Shown here piece after piece: positions 14,247 through 18,796 of a stretch of 18,796 bases of DNA. The notes beneath the pieces are model-generated. The model searched no databases. It saw only the letters and a program-made list of their open reading frames with translations, and was not told the DNA's origin. Position numbers and translations under genes: made by a program. This DNA comes from Actinomycetota bacterium (GTDB lineage: Bacteria > Actinomycetota > Actinomycetes > S36-B12 > UBA5976), in NCBI GenBank assembly GCA_947486505.1, contig CANKTT010000017.1, positions 1 through 18,796 on the forward strand, given 5' to 3'. Numbering within the stretch: position 1 is the first letter of the stretch; each line of letters opens with the position of its first letter.

Positions 14247-15983
14247 GTGCCACAAATTCGCTTGGCTTTAGCGCAACTTAACCCTGTCGTAGGTGACTTG
14301 ATCGGCAATAGCGCCAAGTGCCTAGAGGCCGTAAAGTCTGCGGCCGCACAAGGCGCTCAAGTAGTTGTACTGCCCGAGATGATCATCACGGGATATCCGG
14401 TTGAAGACCTAGCCCTTCGGCCGTCATTTCAAAATGCCTCAGAGCAGGTCACTAAAGATTTTGCAAGCCAGCTCAAGGCTGCCGGTCTTGGCGAAGTCTT
14501 AGTTTTCGTTGGGTACTTACGCCGCACAAGTGACACTGAAGCAAAAACTTTAGGCGTACCTCGCGGCGGACCCATGAATTGTGCCGCAGTAATTTACGAC
14601 GGACACATCAAGACGACCTATTCCAAACACCACCTACCTAACTATGGGGTGTTTGACGAATATCGGTATTTTGTTCCAGGCAATGAATCCGTTTTGATCC
14701 GTGCATTTGGAATTGATATTGCAGTGGCAATCTGTGAAGACCTTTGGCAAGACGGTGGCCCGGTTTCGCAAGTTAAGGAAAACGGTGCTGGGCTTCTTGT
14801 AGTTCTTAACGGCTCGCCATATGAGCGAGATAAAGATGATGAGCGGCTAAACCTAGTTAAGCGGCGCGCTAAAGAAGCGGACGCAACTTTGGCCTACGTA
14901 AACATGGTCGGTGGGCAGGACGAGTTGGTTTTTGAAGGTGATTCAATCATCGTTTCGAAATCGGGAGAAGTTTTGCAGCGCGCACTTCAATTTGAAGTCG
15001 ACATGCTCATTGCAGATCTTGAGATTGCGCCATCTGGTACCAGTACGAAACTAGCCAAGGGTGAAGCTGTAACTGTTATCCCAAGCGCGGAATTGCTGAA
15101 TGACAAACCAGCTTTAATCACTGAATCAAGGAGTCGACTCGATCCAATCGGTGAGGTCTATTCCGCACTAGTTGTCTCGCTGCACGACTACGTAACGAAA
15201 AATGGCTTTAAATCGATTGCGCTTGGCTTATCAGGTGGCATTGATTCAGCACTGGTTGCTGCAATCGCAGCAGATGCCATTGGGGCAAAAAATGTTTACG
15301 GAATTTCAATGCCTTCTAAGTATTCATCCGACCACTCAAAAACAGATGCTCAAGACTCTGCCAATCGGATCGGTCTGAACTTCCGAACTGTGGAAATCGA
15401 ACCTATGGTTTCTGCTTATTTGGAGAATCTAGACTTAACTGGCTTAGCCGAAGAAAATCTACAAGCTCGGGTCCGCGGCATGATTTTGATGGGTATCTCA
15501 AATCAAGAAGGTCACCTAGTGCTTGCCACTGGAAACAAGAGTGAACTATCCGTCGGGTATTCAACAATTTATGGTGACGCTGTCGGTGGCTTTGCTCCGC
15601 TAATGGATGTGCCAAAGGTTGATGTCTGGGAATTGGCCAAGTGGCGAAACCAAAGTGCGAATAACACTGACGAAGTAGCTCCAATACCTGAGTCCAGCAT
15701 CACTAAGCCACCAAGTGCTGAGTTGCGCCCAGGTCAACAAGACTCCGATTCACTTCCTGATTACGAAGAACTTGATGCAATCCTTGAGATGTATGTTGAG
15801 CAGGATTTGAATGCCGATCAAATAGCAGCAGCTGGGTTTGATCTTGAGATAGTAAAGCGGATCTTGTTGTTAACTGACCGCGCTGAATACAAGCGCCGGC
15901 AATACCCGCCTGGCCCGAAGGTGTCGGGCAAGGCTTTCGGCAAAGACCGACGAATGCCAATAACTAACAAATGGTTCGAATGA
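14247..15983 (+). CDS. nadE: Glutamine-dependent NAD+ synthetase
   Basis: A 578-residue two-domain enzyme making NAD+ from deamido-NAD+, ATP and glutamine in the cytosol. The N-terminal nitrilase-type glutaminase domain shows the Glu-Lys-Cys triad: Glu44 in VLPEMIITGYP, Lys127 in YSKHHLPNYGVFDEYRYF, and Cys163 in VAICEDLW. The C-terminal synthetase domain has the ATP P-loop SGGIDS (329-334) and ends with FGKDRRMPITNKW. GTG 14247 gives the N-terminus MPQIRLALAQLNPVVGD expected for the family and follows a TANNNT box. An upstream in-frame GTG (14208) would run into the glnA2 control region. A long hairpin covers the stop codon. Confidence 0.95.
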   Translation: MPQIRLALAQLNPVVGDLIGNSAKCLEAVKSAAAQGAQVVVLPEMIITGYPVEDLALRPSFQNASEQVTKDFASQLKAAGLGEVLVFVGYLRRTSDTEAKTLGVPRGGPMNCAAVIYDGHIKTTYSKHHLPNYGVFDEYRYFVPGNESVLIRAFGIDIAVAICEDLWQDGGPVSQVKENGAGLLVVLNGSPYERDKDDERLNLVKRRAKEADATLAYVNMVGGQDELVFEGDSIIVSKSGEVLQRALQFEVDMLIADLEIAPSGTSTKLAKGEAVTVIPSAELLNDKPALITESRSRLDPIGEVYSALVVSLHDYVTKNGFKSIALGLSGGIDSALVAAIAADAIGAKNVYGISMPSKYSSDHSKTDAQDSANRIGLNFRTVEIEPMVSAYLENLDLTGLAEENLQARVRGMILMGISNQEGHLVLATGNKSELSVGYSTIYGDAVGGFAPLMDVPKVDVWELAKWRNQSANNTDEVAPIPESSITKPPSAELRPGQQDSDSLPDYEELDAILEMYVEQDLNADQIAAAGFDLEIVKRILLLTDRAEYKRRQYPPGPKVSGKAFGKDRRMPITNKWFE

Positions 15984-15996
15984 ACATTTGTTAGTT
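15962..15996 (+). repeat. Long hairpin spanning the nadE stop codon
   Basis: AACTAACAAATGGTTC (15962-15977) pairs with GAACATTTGTTAGTT (15982-15996): 15 pairs, one bulged G, loop GAAT. The nadE TGA (15981-15983) lies at the loop/stem boundary. There is no T-tract after it, so it is not a standard intrinsic terminator. AACAAATGG recurs at 16012-16020. Confidence 0.7.
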
Positions 15997-16119
15997 CAAT
16001 AAACACAGTCGAACAAATGGGTTGAATAGACCGAGTATTTGGTAACTCGCTTTCTTAGCACAGTTCCTGACACAATGGGATTACAGATCCGGGGACTGCC
16101 ATTGCGCAGCCTCGAGAGC

Positions 16120-16123
16120 GGAG
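16120..16123 (+). promoter_or_regulatory. Likely Shine-Dalgarno of panB
   Basis: GGAG lies 9 nt before ATG 16133. No TANNNT box is found at the leaderless position, so panB appears to have a leadered mRNA. Confidence 0.4.
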
Positions 16124-16132
16124 AACTGAGAA

Positions 16133-16963
16133 ATGAACAGTGAGCCTTTGTATGGCGGAAAACAATCACGGCGCATCACAACCAGTGATCTGATTGCCGC
16201 GAAGTCGCGTGGTGAAAAATGGCCAATGATTACTTCCTACGATGCACTCAGTGCCAGCGTGTTTGATGAGGCAGGAATTCCTGTCCTATTGGTTGGCGAC
16301 TCTGCAGCCATGGTTGTGTACGGTTACGACTCAACCATTCCGGTAACAGTCGATGATCTAATCCCGTTAGTAGCTGCCGTGGAACGCGGCAGCTCACGAG
16401 CCATGGTTCTGGCGGATCTGCCATTTGGCTCGTATCAAAGCTCCCCTGCGCAAGCCCTGGAAACCAGCGTTCGATTTATGCAAGAAGGCAAAGCCCATGC
16501 TGTGAAAATCGAAGGCGGCAGGCAAATGGTTGAACACGTTTCACTCCTTACTCAATCCGGTATTCCTGTCATGGGTCACATTGGCCTTACGCCACAGTCG
16601 GTTCACCAAATGGGTGGATACAAGGTCCAAGGAAGGGGTGATGCAGGAGATGAACTCATTGCTGATGCCCATGCTCTCGTAGCGGCCGGAGTCTTTGCAA
16701 TCGTTTTAGAAGTTGTGCCACATGAACTTGCAACTCGATTAACAAATGAAATTCCAGTTCCAGTTATTGGCATCGGTGCGGGGCCTGGAACGGATGCGCA
16801 AGTTATTGTTTGGCAAGATCTTTTAGGGCTAACCGGTGGCAAGCAAGCAAAGTTTGTTAAACACTACGCATCATTACGTGACATCATGCTCACCGGATCA
16901 AAAGCTTGGGCCAATGATGTTGCAAGCGGCAACTATCCTGATCTTGATCATTCCTATGAATAA
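16133..16963 (+). CDS. panB: 3-methyl-2-oxobutanoate hydroxymethyltransferase (ketopantoate hydroxymethyltransferase)
   Basis: PanB, the first committed enzyme of pantothenate/coenzyme A synthesis, transfers a hydroxymethyl group from 5,10-methylene-THF to 2-oxoisovalerate. The 276-residue TIM-barrel protein carries Mg2+ ligands Asp56 (LVGDSAAM) and Asp95 (LADLPFGSY), Glu127 (KIEGG) and the catalytic Glu193 (VLEVVP). GHIGLTPQSVHQMGGYKVQG and IGIGAGPGTDAQVIVWQDLLGL are textbook family blocks. Length is normal. It follows nadE by 149 bp with its own ribosome site; panC/panD are not in view. The downstream 411 bp are non-coding. Confidence 0.96.
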   Translation: MNSEPLYGGKQSRRITTSDLIAAKSRGEKWPMITSYDALSASVFDEAGIPVLLVGDSAAMVVYGYDSTIPVTVDDLIPLVAAVERGSSRAMVLADLPFGSYQSSPAQALETSVRFMQEGKAHAVKIEGGRQMVEHVSLLTQSGIPVMGHIGLTPQSVHQMGGYKVQGRGDAGDELIADAHALVAAGVFAIVLEVVPHELATRLTNEIPVPVIGIGAGPGTDAQVIVWQDLLGLTGGKQAKFVKHYASLRDIMLTGSKAWANDVASGNYPDLDHSYE

Positions 16964-17080
16964 AACTAAAAACACAATTCATCCAACAAATTGATTTTCG
17001 GGAAGTTTTTTTCCAAAAAATTCGAAAATTTGCTCAAATTTGCAAAGTTTTTTTGAAATATTCTTTTGTGTTGCGAAACT

Positions 17081-17119
17081 AGACACAAGATTTTACGTAT
17101 CGCGTAAAATCTTGTGTCT
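17081..17119. repeat. Perfect 17-bp inverted repeat
   Basis: AGACACAAGATTTTACG (17081-17097) and CGTAAAATCTTGTGTCT (17103-17119) are exact reverse complements around a 5-nt loop (TATCG). This is the longest perfect palindrome I found in the window. No T-tract follows on either strand. Confidence 0.9.
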
Positions 17120-17142
17120 GCATTTGACAAAAATTGATTTTC

Positions 17143-17172
17143 AAAAAAACCTGATAACCACGCGGTTTTTTT
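17143..17172. terminator. Weak bidirectional terminator-like element
   Basis: AAAAAAACC (17143-17151) and GGTTTTTTT (17164-17172) form a 9-bp stem with a 12-nt loop and run into T-tracts on both strands. The GC core is only 2 bp, so strength is doubtful. Confidence 0.35.
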
Positions 17173-17334
17173 CATGCTTCTGGTAACGTACTGGAGAAAA
17201 TTTCATAAGATTTACGTCGAAATTTCCAAAATAATTTATTGATTTTCGAAATATTGATGATGCGACACGCAGGCAACTTTATTTGCAAAAAATGCACCAA
17301 AGTGTGCCTTTGTCTGCCAACCTTGATAACAAGA

Positions 17335-17367
17335 ACCTTCGGGAAGTCCGAGGGTCTTACCTCGAGG
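17335..17367 (+). promoter_or_regulatory. Two mutually exclusive hairpins ahead of the lysine-rich protein gene
   Basis: ACCTTCGG (17335-17342) pairs with CCGAGGGT (17348-17355) with one G-U. Alternatively CGAGG (17349-17353) pairs with CCTCG (17360-17364), which directly abuts the AGGAGG ribosome site (17365-17370). Both cannot form at once, a layout that could switch ribosome access. Confidence 0.35.
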
Positions 17368-17374
17368 AGGACCT

Positions 17375-17680
17375 GTGGCTGCCAAGAAAACCACAGCACG
17401 TAAGGCACCTGCTAAGCGCAAGGTTGCTAAGAAGAAGGCTGTAGCTAAGAAGGCTCCAGCAAAGAAGGCACCTGCTAAGAAGAAGGCTGCTAAGAAAGCA
17501 CCTGCTAAGAAGAAGGCTGCTAAGAAAGCACCTGCTAAGAAGAAGGCACCTGCCAAGCGCAAGGCTGCAAAGAAGGCACCTGCTAAGAAGAAGGCTGCTG
17601 CTAAGAAGGCACCTGCTAAGAAGGCACCTGCAAAGCGCAAGGCTGCTGCAAAGCGCAAGCCAGCTGCGAAGAAGAAGTAA
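17375..17680 (+). CDS. Lysine/alanine/proline-rich histone-like protein (tail-only)
   Basis: A 101-residue, extremely basic protein composed almost wholly of AKK and APAKK units, with no acidic residue, no HU domain and no membrane segment. It resembles the C-terminal tails of actinobacterial HupB/Hlp and eukaryotic histone H1, and probably binds DNA non-specifically in the nucleoid; RNA or ribosome association is the alternative. GTG 17375 has AGGAGG 4 nt upstream. Within 17469-17546 a 30-bp unit is tandemly repeated almost exactly (10 residues, about 2.6 copies), so length is likely to vary between strains. Lys codons are mostly AAG. A strong terminator follows, so it is probably a highly expressed monocistronic gene. 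Confidence 0.85.
   Translation: MAAKKTTARKAPAKRKVAKKKAVAKKAPAKKAPAKKKAAKKAPAKKKAAKKAPAKKKAPAKRKAAKKAPAKKKAAAKKAPAKKAPAKRKAAAKRKPAAKKK
17469..17546 (+). repeat. 30-bp tandem repeat inside the lysine-rich gene
   Basis: The unit beginning CACCTGCTAAGAAGAAGG repeats at 17469, 17499 and (partial) 17529 with period 30, coding for a 10-residue Ala/Pro/Lys unit. Identity at silent positions points to recent duplication or conversion. Confidence 0.75.
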
Positions 17681-17697
17681 ATTTCCCCTGCTTCATC

Positions 17698-17731
17698 AAA
17701 AACCCCGTTCCCTTTTGGGAGCGGGGTTTTT
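17698..17731 (+). terminator. Strong intrinsic terminator after the lysine-rich gene
   Basis: AAAAACCCCGTTCCC (17698-17712), loop TTTT, then GGGAGCGGGGTTTTT (17717-17731): 15 pairs with one G-U and a T-tract. The A-tract on the left makes it usable from the opposite side as well, where the small gene at 17765-17923 ends. Confidence 0.92.
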
Positions 17732-17764
17732 GCTTTATCAAAGAACATTTAAATCTGATAAACG

Positions 17765-17923
17765 TTAATCTTCTTCGCGATCTAACTCTTCTTGTCTTTT
17801 ACCAATTCGCTCAACTGCACTAGCCGCAAGTTCACGAGTCTCGTACGGACCAAGACGAGTCGCATTGGCACAGCCCTGGTTTTCCTCAACCGCTTTATGA
17901 ATTAAACAAAACCACCACTGCAT
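17765..17923 (-). CDS. Small conserved-looking protein, 52 aa, with Cys/His residues
   Basis: ATG 17923 opens a 52-codon frame ending TAA at 17765. The protein begins MQWWFCLIHKAVEENQGC, then ATRLGPYETRELAASAVERI, and ends in a charged helix. I recall similar small actinobacterial proteins with a WWxCLxH...GC...RLGPYxTxEEAA pattern; function is unknown to me. Cys6, His9 and Cys18 could bind a metal, and the rest looks like a short helical domain. The frame is well composed and not a shadow of a larger gene. CAGAAT lies 6 nt upstream of the ATG, one base off the TANNNT leaderless pattern. It is divergent from map (65 bp between starts) and shares the terminator at 17698-17731. Confidence 0.75.
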   Translation of the reverse strand: MQWWFCLIHKAVEENQGCANATRLGPYETRELAASAVERIGKRQEELDREED

Positions 17924-17976
17924 AAGTGCATTCTGGCACTTGATTGCCTAGATCACTAACGTTGATTAATCCGAAT

Positions 17977-17982
17977 TAGAAT
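17977..17982 (+). promoter_or_regulatory. Candidate -10 box of leaderless map
   Basis: TAGAAT (TANNNT) is followed by 6 nt and ATG 17989. The only purine-rich stretch (GAAGG) sits 1 nt from the ATG, too close to serve as a Shine-Dalgarno. Confidence 0.55.
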
Positions 17983-17988
17983 GAAGGC

Positions 17989-18796
17989 ATGACAGCGCCC
18001 GTAGGAAACTTAATCCCCGGCACTATCTCCCCCGAACGACCGGTCCCAGCCTCGATTGCTCGCCCAGAATACGTTGGTAAAAAAGCGCCAAAAAAGCATT
18101 CGGGTTCTGATGTTCAAACTTTAGAAACTATTGAGAAAATGCGCATTGCAGGGCGCATCGCCGCACAGGCTTTGGCTGAAGTCGGCAAAAATGTGGCACC
18201 TGGAGTCACCACTGATGAATTAGATCGAATTGGACATGAATTCCTGTTAGATCACAACGCCTACCCATCAACTTTGGGTTATCGAGATTTTCCTAAGTCG
18301 CTGTGCGCAAGTCTTAATGAAGTTATCTGCCATGGAATTCCCGATTCCACTGTGATTCAAGACGGCGACATCTGCAACATTGATATCACTGCGTTTATCA
18401 ACGGTGTCCATGGTGACACCAACGCGACCTTTTTAGCTGGCGACGTTGATGAGGAATCCCGACTACTCGTGGAACGAACCGAAGAATCGCTTAAGCGTGC
18501 AATTGCGGCGGTCAGACCTGGGCGGCCAATAAATGTGATTGGCCGGGTTATCGAGTCGTACGCAAAGCGGTTTAATTACGGTGTCGTGCGCGACTTCACT
18601 GGTCATGGCATCAGCACAACTTTTCATTCCGGTCTGATCATCCCCCACTATGACACCGAGCATTTTGATACTGAGATTAAAGAAGGCATGACTTTTACGA
18701 TTGAGCCAATGCTCACTCTTGGAACACACACCTGGGATATGTGGGAAGACGATTGGACTGTGGTCACTAAGGACCGACTCAGGTCTGCGCAGTTCG
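17989..18796 (+). CDS. map: Methionine aminopeptidase, type I, partial (3' end beyond window)
   Basis: 269 codons of a type I methionine aminopeptidase, which removes the initiator Met from nascent proteins. An N-terminal extension of about 40 residues with [15 protein letters not shown] is typical of the actinobacterial MetAP1c form. His115 (VICHGIP) is the substrate-contact His. Metal ligands visible are Asp132 (NIDITAF), Asp143 (HGDTNATF), His206 (TGHGIS) and Glu239 (TIEPM); the last ligand, expected a codon after AQF, falls just outside the window. ATG 17989 is preceded by TAGAAT and 6 nt, indicating a leaderless mRNA. Confidence 0.95.
   Translation, partial: MTAPVGNLIPGTISPERPVPASIARPEYVGKKAPKKHSGSDVQTLETIEKMRIAGRIAAQALAEVGKNVAPGVTTDELDRIGHEFLLDHNAYPSTLGYRDFPKSLCASLNEVICHGIPDSTVIQDGDICNIDITAFINGVHGDTNATFLAGDVDEESRLLVERTEESLKRAIAAVRPGRPINVIGRVIESYAKRFNYGVVRDFTGHGISTTFHSGLIIPHYDTEHFDTEIKEGMTFTIEPMLTLGTHTWDMWEDDWTVVTKDRLRSAQF

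Larger units (their letters stand above)
16964..17374. other. AT-rich non-coding spacer with multiple repeats
   Basis: No convincing gene lies in these 411 bp; the open frames across it are Phe/Asn/Lys-rich low-complexity shadows. It is clearly more AT-rich than its surroundings. ATTGATTTTC occurs three times (16990, 17133, 17238), AAATTTGC occurs twice in tandem near 17026-17043, and AAGATTT(T)ACG occurs at 17087 and 17207. It also holds the 17-bp inverted repeat, a weak terminator-like element and the leader hairpins listed separately. It may contain a small RNA, a mobile-element remnant, or only promoter and terminator sequence. Confidence 0.6.

Noticed and set aside
16966..17175. 69-aa minus-strand ORF in the AT-rich spacer
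   Set aside because: Phe/Asn/Lys-rich, spans the perfect inverted repeat, no ribosome site and no recognisable domain.
17375..17680. CRISPR-like regular repeats
   Set aside because: The repeats are in-frame codon units of a low-complexity protein, without spacers.
17236..17748. 170-aa minus-strand ORF rich in Ala, Phe and Leu
   Set aside because: It is the antisense shadow of the lysine-rich gene's repeats; its membrane-like look comes from reading AAG/GCT codons backwards.

Overview
The window (about 18.8 kb, GC somewhat under 50% by eye) looks like a chromosomal segment of a low-GC actinobacterium. Support: a GlnA2-type glutamine synthetase beside glnE, with nadE, panB and a type Ic methionine aminopeptidase close by; a free-standing lysine/alanine/proline-rich histone-like protein; many GTG starts; and several genes whose start codon sits exactly 6 nt after a TANNNT box, as in actinobacterial leaderless transcripts. 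Small spacers and the gene content would suit a streamlined freshwater or marine planktonic lineage such as Nanopelagicales (acI), but this placement is inference.

Layout. 1-773 (+): 3' end of an S9-type peptidase, then a solitary ectoine synthase (ectC) with no ectA or ectB in view. 809-3766 (-): DHA2 drug-efflux MFS transporter and GNAT acetyltransferase as a close pair, then an aldo/keto reductase with its own promoter. 3925-5154 (+): a second MFS transporter, followed by a small XRE-type regulator (5381-5650) meeting a hypothetical gene tail to tail. 6172-7464 (+): an Nramp-family transporter with altered metal-site motifs, convergent with bioY (biotin uptake). 8203-9159 (+): an ornithine cyclodeaminase/mu-crystallin family protein, divergent from bioY across a spacer with two pairs of direct repeats.

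9156-14176 (-) is a tight nitrogen operon: glnA2, a class I glutamine amidotransferase, and glnE, with stop and start codons abutting or overlapping. It is divergent from nadE (14247-15983, +); the spacer holds a GTAAC-N6-GTAAC motif resembling a GlnR box. panB follows. A 411-bp AT-rich non-coding stretch (16964-17374) contains a perfect 17-bp inverted repeat, scattered short repeats and a possible translational switch ahead of the lysine-rich protein gene, which ends in a strong terminator. A 52-aa conserved-looking small protein (17765-17923, -) is divergent from map, which runs off the window.

There is no CRISPR array, transposase, phage gene, tRNA or rRNA, and no recognisable defence or biosynthetic island. 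The most interesting points are regulatory (leaderless promoters, candidate GlnR box, structured spacers) plus a few atypical proteins (Nramp variant, orphan EctC, tail-only histone-like protein, small Cys protein).
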